64,000 nucleotides of DNA. It comes from Lycocorax pyrrhopterus obiensis (taxonomy: Eukaryota; Chordata; Aves; Passeriformes; Paradisaeidae). Location of the stretch: positions 992,001 through 1,056,000 of the forward strand of contig JACSVZ010000039.1 of NCBI GenBank assembly GCA_014706295.1, written 5' to 3'. A program made the translations under genes and the position numbers. Under the pieces are notes generated by a model. It saw only the letters and a program-made list of their open reading frames with translations, was not told where the DNA came from and made no database searches. Of the stretch, positions 28,801 to 43,800 are shown in pieces. Position 1 is the first letter of the stretch. Every line of letters begins with the position of its first letter.

Positions 28801-31800
28801 CGAACACATCATAGCTTAGGTCACCATGAGGACAGTCTCTTATGTGGGGCAAACTGGGAGAACACACTACAATGACTCCTCAACTGGTCATGCGTCACAT
28901 TTATCTGGTAACTGGATTACTTATCATCAGATGGTATATCTTTATTCAGCAGTTACTGCTCAGAAAAACAAATACCAGAGTTGCAAGAAAAAGGAGGTAG
29001 AAAGTAGCTTTAATTTCTAGTTCGTAATAAAGACAACTCTTCAAAAGACAGCCTGTTCCTTTTTAATAACCTGACCACATCTGCTCCACATGCAGCTGCT
29101 CTACTGGGAGGGCAGGTCGTTCCTGAGGTATTATTGAGGGGCCCTAACACAGCTAGGTGAGTACATCCCTACAGCAAGTTTAGAGTATACTTAGAGAAAC
29201 TGACTGCACTAATTTCAGAGACGCCGATATTTTAGATAATGCAGATAATGAACTCAGTCTAAGCCAAAGTAAGTATCAAGTACTGAAAATAAATGTCCCA
29301 TCTCACAGTAATGAGCTTTGCACAGTAAAGTGCTAAAGGCAACAGCTTTTAAATTACTAGCAAGTTTTGGTTAAAATGTTTTTTCTAATAAGTTTGAAAA
29401 TCCCCTTCTCTAAAAGTATTTTTAAACAACATTTTGAAGAAGCGTGTTCCTTCATCTTGACTGATGAATGTGTAAATGCCAAATCACTTTTAAAAGGCTT
29501 TCAAGTTTACTATTTGGTACAAAGCATCCATCCCCAGCCCCTTTCTTCTTACTCAGTCTGCCAGGAAGCTGTGTGGGAAGCCTTTCGTATTTTTCTGGAT
29601 CGGATTCCTGATACTTCTGAATATCAGAACTGGGTTACTGCCTGCCAGAGGGAAACCTTTTGCATATTCGACATTGGCAAAAACTTCAGCAATTCCCAAG
29701 AGCACCTGGAAATAATTCAACGGGTAAGGATTATTGACATTTATTTAGACACAGGGAGAGACTTCCGAGTCCCTCCCCATCTGCATATTTAAGGGCAAAG
29801 TATTGCTCAGGAAAAGGAGGGGGCATGTCTTAGAAGGAAAACTTAAAATTATAGAAAACAAAAGAGCTAACAGGCTCAATGGTTGGATACACCCACTAGT
29901 AAAATGCTGTTTTTCTTAATCTTTTTGCAGCGAGTAAAACATAGAACCTTCCAGGAAAGGTAAGTAGCACAAGTAGAACCTTGCCACTTGATGTTACTTC
30001 CTTCTTTGAAAAGATATGTGTAGATGTGTGTGGATGTGAGCAGATATTCAGATAGCACTGTGGCAGATATGTATTTGGTGTGTGCTGTAAGAGATGTGTA
30101 TCCTGGATGTATCATAGGACACAGTAATTGAATTACAAATAATGGATGCAGCCAAATATCTGAGTTACCTGTTCATTTCAAGACACCACTGAACATTTCC
30201 TCAGATTAATGTGAGCATGAAACCCTGACAGAGTTTCATTAGACTAGTGTTGATTGGGAGTGTGACAAAAGTTGCTCTAATTCTCAGAAGGAAACTCAGA
30301 GAGCTTAATAAAAGTTTAGCTGAGAGGCTACATTAAACAGTAACATGAAAACTCTATACCTTCACTTTAGATTTCTCCTGTATTTTTATACATCATGACG
30401 GTGTTAATCATCGTGATACTTTATTCTGTAAACGCTTTGGAAAAAATATGCTCCTAGCAATGCTCAGAAGTCCGAGAATGGCAGGATTAAAGCTACCATA
30501 CTTAACTCTGTTTTTCTGCATATAAATGCTATAGTGCAGCCAGACAAATCATAGTCCCCAAGTTCTGATTGATGTACTGTTTTTTTCCTTCGGTTTTCTC
30601 TGATTTTCAGATTTTCAGGCAAATGACCTTTTCCATTCATGGGTTACACTGTCTCATGATCACAGAGGTCTTATGTATCTTAATTTATTCTGACATGGGA
30701 GATCTGACATATTTTTTATAAAGTAGGCCCTAATTAAACTCCCCTGGAAGTTCAAAGAGAGGTCTTTCATTCATCCTATTGCAAGCAGTGGCAGCAAGGC
30801 ATTAAGTGAAGTGACTGATCTCAGAGTTCTTATGTTCTTTGTGAACAGTACTGTTTTCCCTAGACAGAATTCAGAAGGTGAAGTAAATTCTATGAAATTG
30901 ATTGTATTTTAGCTGGAAATACAGACAGCATTGATTGTGCATGGTTGGACTTCATCTTTACTGCTGTGTGGCTTAGGAAATGTTTTGTATCTTCTGTAGC
31001 TGTCATGTAGAGAAATCAGTCTCCAATTATAGATACAACACGTAACTAGTTAACATTGTGAAAACATTACAAATAATATGTTAATTCTCATCACAAAAGA
31101 TATCCAGAGGATGTGGTAAATCAGTTGTCATTCATGGTCTTTATTTATGTTGTTAAACAGCTAGGTTGTTCCTATATAGAGATGCAGCTCAGACACCTTT
31201 TCTGTCTATGATCCAAGATTTATGTTGTCTCAGTGAACACCACATTACACATTTGCAGTGCCCTTAGTTCTTTCACTCATACCAGTTTTCACAAATACTC
31301 CATCTGTATGCACTGTAGAAAATTTGAGGAGAAAAAACTCAAAATGTCCCTTAGAAGATTCTCTTCTAAGAACCTAAATTTTCCCAAAAGCTACAAATTA
31401 ATAACAATTTGGTTTTAAGGCTATAGAATAATTTCTCTTCTAAGCAGAAGAATCTTTAATACATCTATTTATTTTAAAATGTACTTAGAGATGGATACTA
31501 TTACTGTTTTTCAGGCAAGATAACAGTAGTTATTAAAACTCTATTAATCACCACATGACTGTAAAAAAAATTTTCAAAACAGAAAATAATTATCAACAAA
31601 ACCAAACCAAATCCTGTGATACATTGTACCCACCATATTCTTACTTGAGTTTTCAGTTGTCCTCCTTGGGGGTCATGGTAGGCATTAACCCGTGAATATT
31701 ACATCCAGAAGCAAACATTAACATTTCTACATCTCAAAATAATCTGGATTCAGGAATCTGATTTGATACTGTCCTTATTTGGAGGCATCCTTATGGTATT

Positions 31801-34800
31801 ATAATGCAGGCTGACAACTGAAAAATAAGCCTACCCACTATTTTCTCACACCACCCCATATGAAACATACCTGGAACCTTAAATGTCCATTGGCTCTGAA
31901 ATTAGAAGAATCCCAAAGCTCTCACTGAACTACCTTGATAGGATGAGAAAAAGCAAAGGAGACACAGGTTGATTTAGATGATGTACAAGAACTCTTGCTT
32001 CCATTTCACACAGTGGTCAACCCTTCATTGACTTCAAAGAGTAAAAAAAAAACCAGACCCAGTGCACTGATTTAATGTCTGTGATCCCATCCCTCTGGTG
32101 GCACTGATAAAATCTGTCACAAAACCTCATGAGCAGATTCCTGACAGGATTGGTAGTCCTTATGCTGTTCCACAGGTCACAAAATGTTCTATTAGAGGTA
32201 ACTGCTCTCATTTAAACGACACTTAATATAGGGATCATTTCTACATGGTTTTAGTTTTGGTTTTTTACACTTTTGTCATTGCTGGTACAATATGCAGATA
32301 ATTAAATCACTCATTTCTATTTGATTGATAGGAAAGATGAAATATCAGCAGAGAAAACAGGAAGCAAAAAGGTGGAAGAAATTCCCTCCATTTCTACAGG
32401 TAAAATCAAATCTGCTTGCTGTGTGTCTGCCCATTAAATAAAAAATTGCTAAGGCCAAAGATTCTTAGGTCTTACAAGGCTATAATTTAATGAATGTTGT
32501 AGAAGCATGACAAGTTCAGTGGAATGAAAATGTTTTAGCAAAATAATCTTTGAGAGGAAATTTTTTATCTCTTTTCAACATATTTGCTACTCAAATGTTT
32601 CATTCAAAGTTTGTCTTCAAACGTATATGTTTTTCTAGTTTCAAACTTAAATAATACAGGGTTAATTTTTCTTCAGTTATAAAACACCATTTAGAATGTC
32701 AGCTGCTGCATTTTGTTAAACAAAACAAACAAGCAAGGCAAATAAAGACTGACAAGCAAGAAAGTCAGAGTGACAATACACAATAAATTGGCAATAAATT
32801 GACCAGATTATTACAATTAGATCTACCAACCCTGTTGTGTACTACAGTTCTTTAAAATAATATTAGCAATTCACGCAGTGATAAAAATCTGTAAATATGA
32901 TCATTTTGGTTCAAGGAGAAACCATCCCAAATATATATTCTTACGAGGGCCAAACATAATAGAATCTTATTGGTAAGGACTTCCAGCATGGTAATTTTGC
33001 CTCTATGTGGAAAACTCTGTCAACATCTCTTGTTACTTTAAATTGAGCCCTAAAGAAAAGTGGCTGTCTGAGAGACAAAGATCTCAATTGGCAAAATTAA
33101 GCTTAGACACTTGGTGATATGCGATGTGGCAGGACAGGAAATAATCAAATATTATTAACTCACACAATTTCATTGATGTATAGTGCCATTTTTGCCTTCA
33201 GTCACACACATACCACACCACTAATGTTTGACCTGGAAGAAAAGCTGTCTGTTGTATAAAATGCAGTAGCTTAACCCACACCCTGAGTCATGGCCACCTT
33301 CCACTGGCACAGGCTTGTGCTCAAACACACCCTCCTGAAGGAAAGCTGCTCCAGTGAGCTGACACCTGACCAACACACCAAGGGGAGGCCTTTTGATGAG
33401 CAAAGGTTTCTTTCCTGACTTTTCTTTCAACCCCCCCGCAGGCTCTCCTCGCACGCCCCTCTCACCTAATGGCACATTGCTCAACGAGATTTTCAACGAC
33501 ACCAAGACTCCTGTGAAGGTGAGGGCAGCCTGTGTTCCTACCCACTTTTTCACTCACCTTTTCCTTTTGAGCTCAGCTAGCAGGAAAGAGGGAGAAACCT
33601 TATAAACAGTGCATACAAACCACGGGTGCTCCCCTCTGTTTCAGCTGGCAGGACTGAAGGGGTTTATTAGCATCTGTTATATACTGGAGTACGGCATGAT
33701 GCTTCTTGAGCACGTAGTAGAAACTACAAAAGCATGGCAACCAGCTTTTAGGTAGCTTTCATCCTTTTAAGGAGGGGCCTCTTGCCCACTTTGCACCATT
33801 TTATAGCATTTTTCTTCATTAAATAATGCCCAAAAAGCATACCTGCTGGGCTTTCCACAACACAGGAGATAGGACTGGGCCTTCCTTGCCTTCTTCTGAC
33901 CAGCCAGCTGTCAGAGGGCTCTCCAGTGCTCTCTCCTCAGAGCAGCCACGCAGCAGGGCATTGGAGACTACCCCTCTGCACACTAACAGCACCTGCTGTG
34001 AGAGACACCTCTGGGAGAGGGGTGGGGTTCTGGGAGGGGCTGTTGTTTTCCCTGTCCTGGCTGCTATGGTCACAGCACAGATGTGTGGCCTCACAGTGGA
34101 GGGAAAAGCTGCAAATACTGTAGGGAAACAGCAAACAAAAAAAAGAAAACTTTTAATAGCAGTAAAGTCAACTCCATAAGGAAGGTGTATCATGGGTAGG
34201 GATAATTCTATTTTATTATCAGAAAAAAAAGAAATGCAAACCTCTGAACATGAAAGAGCTAAGTGACTTTAAGACAATGGAACTAAGATTTGGTAACAGT
34301 CTCTGTGCAAGGCTTGATTCTCTTCATCTTCATTTATGCATATCAAAGGCAACTCTCAAGTTACAGTAACCGAAACTTGTTTGCAAAGAAAGAAGAATTA
34401 AGCCAGCAGATATGTCTTGGAACTTTCACCTTTTGTGGAATATAGTTCAGAAAGTTATTTTGGGGATGGGCTTAAAAGGGAACATTTCTACCTATTAAAT
34501 ACTGAATTGTGGAGGGGAAAAAAATCACTTAGTTTTATTTCTTCACTTTTTGTCCTTGCCATTTCTTTTCCAGGAGCTGGGAACGAATGCGGTCCCTGAA
34601 CTGCCTGTGGAACAAATGGTGGAATTCAGTGTCACTCTCACTGATCAGGAGTACACAGATGAACTTAGTGATCCCAACTCCCCAGAGTACCAACAACTAG
34701 CTGCCAAATTTCAGCTACAGGTAGGGAGGCTTAGTGAATGCAAAAATGTTGACTTTGTACCTTGGCTGAGGTTCATACTATGAAATTACCTTCACCATGA

Positions 34801-37800
34801 AACAGAATCTACTGCCCTCCCTTTAAACAGGTCATTCCTGTTTCTCAGACCTTCACCTTTCCTTCTTGTGTAGTATCAGTTTTCCCCTCATTTAAGCCAT
34901 CTATTCAGCCACCAAGCTAACAAGCCAACATCTTTGATAGCAGTAGAAGCCTCAGATAACTGATGAACAGAATACTTTAAGAATATTGTTCAGACTTAAT
35001 CAGGAATTCATGGACAGCACTTTGTCATAATTTAATTTCTACAATAAACCTAATGAAAAATGTAATATAAACATTAAAAGTAATTAGCTACTGTTGTCTG
35101 AACTATTCTTCGAAGGACTTACATTCATTGTGCATTACCATCGTTTACATAATTGGAACATCTGTGGTATTTTCATATAATTAACAATATTAACTAAAAG
35201 TTCAGCTATCAGTTTAACTGATAGCAGTTAATGACTTGGGGTTCCCAAAAGGTTTTCTTAGTAAAATTAACTAAAGCCTCTCAGTTTCATGAGCATTCTT
35301 TAGTGGAAGCTATTTCACTTTCCTGGTTCAGTTCCAGATATGTGCAGAAAAATGGTGAAGGATGCATTGGCAGAGCTGATAAAAAATGTTTTTTCTGAAG
35401 ATTTTCAGTATTACCCTCAAACAGAAGTGCGTGCAGACATGGTTTACTACACATATAATGTTTCTTCTATTCAAAACCATGTAATTGTACTATTGTTAAC
35501 ATTAGAATTAAAAATGTATTGTTATTCTGTTTGTAAAAGACAGTTAAAACTGTTTAATTTCTAAATGATTTGTCAAATAATCTAAACCCATCTGAAGTTG
35601 CTTAATATTTCTAAATAATTAACAATCTACAGGTGACTTGAATCACAAAATTATTCATGAACAAAAACTGCTGAAAATGAGAAAACTATTTGATTCATGT
35701 TGTTTTACTTGCTCTGTTATGAAATAGATTATCGTTTGTTTGCATTATTAGATTACTAAGAAAAGCAGTATTTTGTGCTTCATTTTGCCTATTAACAGGT
35801 AATACAACAAGTATATGCAAAGCAAATATTGTGTTTAAGCTGAGCAATTATGATACCCAAAAGAGGGCAGTTGAGACTGTTTCCTAAAGCTCTTTCTGAA
35901 ATATGAAAAATATTGTCTAGGTAGTCAACTTGTGATTGTTTTTAGTCATAGATCTTATGCTGAATTTTTTTTTTAATGGTTTTCTAGATGAAAAAAATAT
36001 TTGAGAAACTTCCAGGATTCAAAGAAATCCGTGTGTTAGGATTCAAGTAAGTAAGAAAATGGGGTTGTCTTCTTTGTTGGCTCCTAGGGTTCTCCTCTTC
36101 CCTCTTGTCCTCAAAAATGAAGAGACCTGTAGAATAGTGGGGTGTGTATTGCTGTAAACAGAAAGCAGTTTTATGGGAATATCATAGAGACAATATGAAA
36201 AGAAGTGCGAACACATCCCAAGTGAGTCTATGAGGTTTTGAATTACTTAGTAAAAGTAGCTTTGATTCCCTGAAGCTTGAAGGATACGATAAATTCCTTG
36301 AATTGTTTGTAAACAACCCTGTATTAAGGGCTTTTTTAAATGACAAGATAAAGAGAGTTAGCAGCATGATTATTTAGGTGACAACTTTTTTGTGTGTGGA
36401 CTCTGTACCCTTCATAAGTCACAGTGAAGGTGCCTTGGCAAGAGAGGGTTGCACGAGGATACATGTTCACACATATAAAACTTTTCAGTAGTTGTTTCTC
36501 AGGTCTTTTAAAAAATGTAGAAAGTTTCACTTTTTCAGCGAATTTGTGTTCTGTCTTGACATTTATTTTCATTTTATCTTCCTCGTGTGTTTACTATTAA
36601 TACAAGCTCTTGTGTGTTTTCCAATAGAGAATCTATGGGGGAGGGGTAGCACGATGCATAAAGAATCAAATGAAAAACAAATAAATAATAGTAAGAAACT
36701 ATGCCAAAAGGAATAAAGAGCAGGGAAAAAAGACAAATTTATGTGGTCTTATGGCACAGCATCAGGAACATTCAGTACTTCTAGCAATTCTTAATACATG
36801 TTGAAGAACACTCATATTGCAATGCAATTTTAGACAAGAACATCCTTCTTCCTTGCATTTCTCTCTGCAAAAATTGCTGGGGAAAAGGAGAGAGTAGAGC
36901 AAAATAGTCTGAAAATAAGTTGCTTATATTTTTATATTGAAATTAATAAAACAAAAAAGCTGTTTACTGCAGTACAAGCAGAGAAAATCTGTAGTAGCAT
37001 CTCATAGTTACAACTTGCAATAACTAACTTCTTTTAGTTGTGACTCCAGGAGGTCTGGGACCCATTTCAGTTTCATATCTTGGGCTTAGCTGATATGAAA
37101 GAACATTCATCAGTGTGGAAGAATTGGATTGATTCCCATTATCCAGTAATTTAGTCAGCTCTGCGAGTTACAGATCAGCAAAGATGGGTGTTGCTGTCCG
37201 TTCTCCCTTAGCCATGGTACCACATATATTAGCAGCATTTCTCACAAGGCAGCGAAGACAACATCATAGGTATTCTGGAAACCTCAGCAGGGAAAATAAC
37301 AGGGCATTATATACAGAAGGTCAACATAGGCATGTCTTCCAGAGGTATTTAATGGTTCAAGTTGCCCCTGTGACTACAGTCTGAGTAGGCATCATGTTGG
37401 TAACCACGATCATGGAAAGTACTGCCACCATAAAGACAAAGATTAGCAATGGCGAGGGCTCAAATTGCACCACTGGACGAGGGAAATAAGAAAGCTGTTA
37501 TTTCAAACTGACATGGTAAAGTAAAATTCCTCTTTCCCCACACAAACCATGATGATTTCCATTGTTTGGAAGGGAAAAAGTGAACTGATGGAGAGTAGAC
37601 TGTCATTTTCACACAGTGATAAAAATTACAGATGACATATAGAAGATAAGATAAATTGTCAAAAGATGGTTGTGATGTGTGTGACTGAACGATTCACCAG
37701 TATACATGAATCTTTGTTTTTCTTTCTTTTGCAATCCTTTCTCACATTCTTTCTTCTGGGATGAAATGAAGACAGAAGAAGGAGAAAGATGGGTAATCGT

Positions 37801-40800
37801 TCTGTAATTCATAACTAATAGTTTCGTAGACTAATTATAACCATTATGATTATTAATAAATTTTTTATGCACATAGATAAATCAGTAAATGTCCTTTATC
37901 TTGATGTGACAAAGTAAATTGATTGTGTTCTGACTGAGTACAAAATCTGTGATATAAAGTGTCAGGGACAGCCTTGACTTTAATCTGAATGGTTCATGTA
38001 ATCAAATTTTGTCAGGATGTCTCTGAAGGAAAGAAAATGTTTGACCTAAGAAAATTCACATTTATATGACTAAAGATTTATATCAGCCATACACTGGAAG
38101 TGAAAAATAAGTAGGGAAACTTTATATTCAAATTTTCACTTTTGATCTGATGTTTCCTAGCTGTATTCCCATGTACACAATATTTCCAATAAGTATGTAG
38201 AATTTGATTTGTTATCTCCATTATCAAGCAAGATAGAATAGCAAAGAGACCAGTTACCAGCTTGATAAAATGAAGGGAGCTTTTCACTGGTAATACAAAC
38301 AGCTACAGAGTCTATCGCTGCTGCTGCTTGAAAGTGCTGCTGGGGAATAATTTTTCTAGCAGTTTCCCAGAATTTCTCTTTTGCTCATGCTTTAAAAGGA
38401 AGAACTGTCTAATGTGTTTCCTGAATTCTTGCAATGTCATATAAATGCAAATACATAGCACATACTAGTTAAAGTGAAATTCTAATCCCTACAGTTATTC
38501 GAGACGGTAAAAAAAGTAATATAGTGGAGTAGAAATCTTTACAATGTACTCATTATTTTTCATTTAATTAGGTGAATTTAACATGTGTGAAAATGATGTA
38601 TTAAGAATGGTGAACATTTGAGACTTCTGTTAAACATGAACATCTAGGGAGAAGCCATACACACACATTTGGACCTGGAAAAGCTAACTCCCATTGGGAA
38701 AAAAGTGATTTGCTTGCCACATTAGCTCGCTGTTCTTTAAAAAAGAGCAAAAAACTGTCTCAGTTGTGATAAGATTTTTGCTTATCTGCAGTTTTATGAA
38801 CTGCCTCATCCCTTTTCATAGGTTCCTGAATAATTAATGTGTGATTATGGCTTCTAATAACCCCAGCGTGCATTTATAGCTGTTTGAATCAGTAGTCAAT
38901 GACTTCAGACTACATTACAGTTCTACAGATTTCTGAGTAGTCAGATTAAATTGGATTATGTTAGAAGAATTTTTCAATTGTCTTCAATATATGGGAATTT
39001 TTATCAAAAGTTATGCATAGGAAAAAAAGGGATTAGGTGAAGAAAAAGTAAGTTGAAGGTGACAGTCTCATTAGAAAGAAGTAAATTTGCATTACTCTTA
39101 CAGAAGATAGTATTTTATGGTTGCATATTTGTTTGTTTGTGTGTAAAATCAGTTCTCAGCCAGGAACTGATTTTGCTGCTCTGGGCATTTTCACCTTTCC
39201 CCCTTGCAGATCGAGCAGCACAATAGCACGATACGTGGTGAACTTTGAGAGAGATGGCTCAGAAACCAAAGGCACAGCAGATGACATCTCAACTATTGGA
39301 TCTAATAAGGTTGAAAGCGAAAAAATTCCAATTTCTCCACTTGAAGAGGGGGAAATATCAGCAGCTAAACTCACAGTAACAGACCTTCAGCAGCTGGTTG
39401 CCACTGCTCTCCATGAAGACCAGTCCCTGCCAGTGGACCTCGGAACACTTCAGTTTACTGATGGTCAGTAAAGCAGGTGGCAGGTGCCAGGCACAAGCCT
39501 GAATCTTGCCTTTCCGAACTGATGCAATTTCAGTAAGGTGTCCTTTGCTTCTCTAGCAGATTGCTTTCATGTGATATAGTCCATTCTCCTTGGTGTTGTA
39601 CAGCATCCAAAGGATGTAGAGAGATAAGTTAAATTTTGTAGAAAAATGTGTCTTCATTGTTATACAGCAAAACTTGCAACCATATTAGAGGATTTTTTTT
39701 TATTGTTTTTTTTTTTAGAAACTCTGGATATTTTGCACACCAAGATAATTAAGAGGAGAAAAATAAAAGAAATACTATGAATATTCACTGTATCATTTTA
39801 ACTTCCCAGTATGGACAGCCTCCTTTCTTTAACAAGAAAAAAAAGTGAGGTCTGCCTCTAGCACAAAATTAGCTTTCTGAAAGCTCTATCTTGGTTGTGA
39901 GCAAGCCATCTACCCTCTCAGCAACATCAGAGAGACCAACACCTTAAACAGCATTTGATGCCTAGATAAAATCAGTAAAGATGTGTTTCACTCACACTCT
40001 GAAACACAGAGGGAGTGTAGATAACAAGCTGGGTGTGAAAACCTCCAGCAGAAGTTGAAGGTCTGCGCCCTGTTTAGTAATTCAGCTAATAAATATCCCT
40101 TTCTAGTCCATCAATGATTTTTGCAAAGCTAGCAAACTAGTTTTAGAGACATGAGTTAAAAAGAGGGAAAATAATTTAAAATATTTTTTCATATGCATAT
40201 TTACTAAAACAGCCTTAAAACACATATCGAATTTTAGCTACAGTGTTTCATTTGCGAACAGCAGCATTTTCTTGCCAAAAAAATTTATTCAGTTGAACTA
40301 GGACTTTCTGTAAGAATAAAGTGTCATATTTTAATGATTAAAATTCTCAAGAAAAAAATTATATAGAACACTTCAATAATAAATATTTTTGTCAACTTTC
40401 TCCCAGTAGTTAATTTTAATAACCAATTTTAGAAAAACAGTTTGCATGTAAGTACTTTAAAAATCTCCTCTGAGGAGTGAGAGGAGCAACTGAGCTCTAA
40501 AGCCAAAACACTGACATTAACAATGGTGTGGACTCAGGGTTTTTTCGGCTTAATGAACACAATATAATGCGTCGTCATAACCCATGCAGATTTAACGGAG
40601 GGGTTCACACTTCAGATGATTTTAAGCATTTGTCCATGGTTCAGCTCTCTGCAGACCTATCCCATTTATGTTAAATAAAGCATAAGAAGAATACTGCCTA
40701 TAAAATTTGGTTTTCTTCATAATTGTCTGTTTGAATGGAAATTGATGCCTTTTGTCTTAACGTGGATTTTTAAAAGCAATGTTTTGATGGAGAACATTTT

Positions 40801-43800
40801 AGTACTGTTTGTTTTTACTCAGTTTATGTGTTTTGATCAGTTGTCAATGTGCTGATGGTGAAATATTCTGCTCTCTCTCTCTCTTTTTGATTTTTTTTTG
40901 CAGAAACTATTATACCACCTAGTGATATTGATAATGATATCCAAGGTGTGGTCACTGTTCCTCTGGCAGGCCCTGATTTGGTAGGTTAATAATGTTTTCC
41001 ATGTTTGTTTATTTATTTCCCCAAGGGAAATGAAATTAAACAGAGTTAAGAGGTACATAAACATACAAAAAGTTTCTTATGCTAAAATAACATATCTGCC
41101 TTTTGTACCTACTGTGAGGATGAATGTTGTACTGTTATATTGCAACAGAGATACTGTTTGGAGCATTTACAGGTGAATATTACTGCCTGGTTACCTTTTC
41201 CAGATTTAATTGCAAAGTGAACAGTGTCTCATCAGGTCAGTAGCACATCTTAATGACAGAAAGAGGGCAGTTTACAGGGCTAGTTAAGGCCATCTTTCTT
41301 TGAACTTTTTTTAAATTACAGGCAATGTGGTTAGGATCACATGCACATGCCAAACATTTAACACATCCTATGACTTCACAACAGACTTCCAGTATCCGAA
41401 GGGGGCCTACAGGGAAGCTGGAGAGGGACTCTTCATCAGGAACAGTAGTGACAGGACAAGGATAATGGGTTTAAACTGAAAGATGGGAAATTTAAGTTAG
41501 ATATACAGAAGAAACTCTACTGTGAGGGTGGTGAGACACTGGTATAGGGTGCCTGGGGAGGTTAAGGTTAAGGGAGGCAGTGTTCCAGGCCAGGCTGGAT
41601 GTGGCATTGAGCAACCTGGTCGTGTGGAAGATGTCACTTACCATGGCAGGGGGGGTTGGGACTAGATGAGCTCTAAGGTCCCTTCCAACCCAACCCATAA
41701 TATGATTCCTTGTTGACTTAGCTATTTGCTAGCTCATGTGGCTAAAGATTATTGCCTTTTTAGCAATGAAACTCAAACGTATTACTGAAAGCTGCTCTTT
41801 CAAAACTTTTTCAGGAGGAACTCCCACTAGGTTATCCCAGTCCAGCAACAGTGGATCAAAGAGGAGATGTATTTCGTGATGAATTTACAACTGAAAGCCC
41901 TGCTCTAAGTGAAGAGATCAGCATCCCTGAAGAATTTAATAATTTTATTACATCTGAACCTGATTTTCCTACCAAACCCTCCAGAGAACCATTTCAGGAT
42001 AGATACCCACACACCCAAATTATTGCTACTGACCGCCCAAGTTTCACAGTGCCTTTCAGTGCTCTGGGTAGCACCAGCAGTCCTCCAAAATCAGAGGATT
42101 CCTATTTGCCTCCCCCAGCAGATGATTCTGCTGGCAAAGACTTACTCACTGATGGCTACGAGTCCCCAGGGGAGCTGGCTACCGCAGGAAGCTTTACCAC
42201 ACCCGACCTCCTGCACGCCGGAGAGGCAGACAGCGAAGCTGAAGAGAAGCAAGGACTGACTGATACAGCAGAACCTCCTTTCGAGGAAGTCGACCAAGAC
42301 AGTCTGTCTGGGCAAGGTAAGACACAAGAGATTTCTCTGTAAGAGAGAGTAGCAGAGGTGCAGCTGTTGTGATGCATACAGTCACGTGTCAGAGCAGCAA
42401 GCATTCCTTCCCACTGCGACAGAAAATTTTCCTTCACAACTGTAGTGGGTTGACCAGAAATGTACATTTCTGATGGCTTCTTCAGCAAAATCCTAACACA
42501 CCTTAGTTCAAGGTTGTCAAACCCAACAACAAATGCCTAAGGATACGGAGCACTTAGTACAGAGTATTATGGTAAAATTTCAAAAAGGCAGAGCAAAAAG
42601 ACATGTCAGGAAGAAAAAAAAAATGAAGTTCTAGATTAACATAAAAAAATTTGGTACTTAAAACGTGGAAAGTATATTACTTTGGGCTCTACAGACAGCT
42701 GTGGATGATAGCAGCGAGAGTAACGATATAATTTCTTCCAAGCAGGGTACCGTGGCTCAGAAAAGCTTACATATCTACAGGTCTGATTAATGTGAAAGGC
42801 TTTTAAAAATTTCTGTTTTCTGTGTTTGTTTGTTCCATTTTATCCATGTAGTAGGCATGGAGGCAGCTATCTATATGAGGAAAAATACATAATGAAACAA
42901 AAAAGGATATATACATACATATGTGGAGAAAATTCTGGTTAATGCAGCCTTTCAAATGAAAAACACATGATAGACACATTTCCCACAGCTGACCCTGCAG
43001 ACTAAAGAAAGTTCAGACAAAGATAGTAGGGTCAGCTTTAGGGCACAGGCAAATTAGGCTTTCCCCCAGAATAGCAAAATGTCTGTAAGGCTACTGCTTC
43101 CATCACCTCCTGCAGCTGCTGGAAAGCCATACAAGTCACTGTGTGCAGGTACCGGGATTGTGTGGGACAAGAGCCTCCACTGGCAAAGCAGCAAGAGCCA
43201 TGATTTGGAGGAGTTGCCCCCCATCTGTCCCAGCTCTTGTCTGTTCCCTCTCCAATCCTGCTCCCTGACCTGGCCTTACCACCTCAGTGTTAGGTCAGTA
43301 AACTTAAATTTTATTTACTCTTCAAAGCCTGTGCTTCCTGTGCAAGATGCAAGACGTCACTTACAGGGACATGGGAGGAATTAGTTCTTGGATGAATATT
43401 CATATGTGCTTTGTCTCATATTTTTGACTGACTCTCTCGACAGAAAAGCAGAGGGCACATCATGGGAGTGAGCAGGACTATTCAATGTCCCCACATGGTC
43501 TCTAAGCAATGCTAAAATATCTGCAGAGAAAAACAAAAGACAAATCCAGGGCAAAATTCCAAGAATGTGCATTAGCTCGCACGATGACACTAGGTGTTTC
43601 TGGATGTCTAAGAATGTCATGCTCAAAGCTTGCAAGTTTGCTCCCTGCTGCAGGAAATTTCCCTGTTCCCATAGGAGGCTCTGCTCTGTCCCAGTTCAAC
43701 CAGCTCCCTCCTTGCTCAGGCTTTGGCCTTTCGTGTCCGTCCTGTACTCCAGAAGTCTCTTGAAGTGAGAATAGTGAACCCTCCTCCCCCTTTCCACATG

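Noticed and set aside
33819..34193. A 124-codon minus-strand open frame in intron 6.
   Set aside because: The translation resembles no known protein, lies in a locally GC-rich block that is also open on the other strand, and has no splice or promoter context.
41851..42342. Treating the long open frame at 41.85 kb as an independent gene with its own ATG.
   Set aside because: The frame is open upstream to an acceptor at 41,814 and downstream to a donor at 42,317 in phases that fit IMPG1 exons 11 and 13.
42441..42455. TGTAGTGGGTTGACC resembles the start of some songbird LTR elements.
   Set aside because: The following bases do not continue as an LTR, and no second copy, primer-binding site or coding remnant is present.
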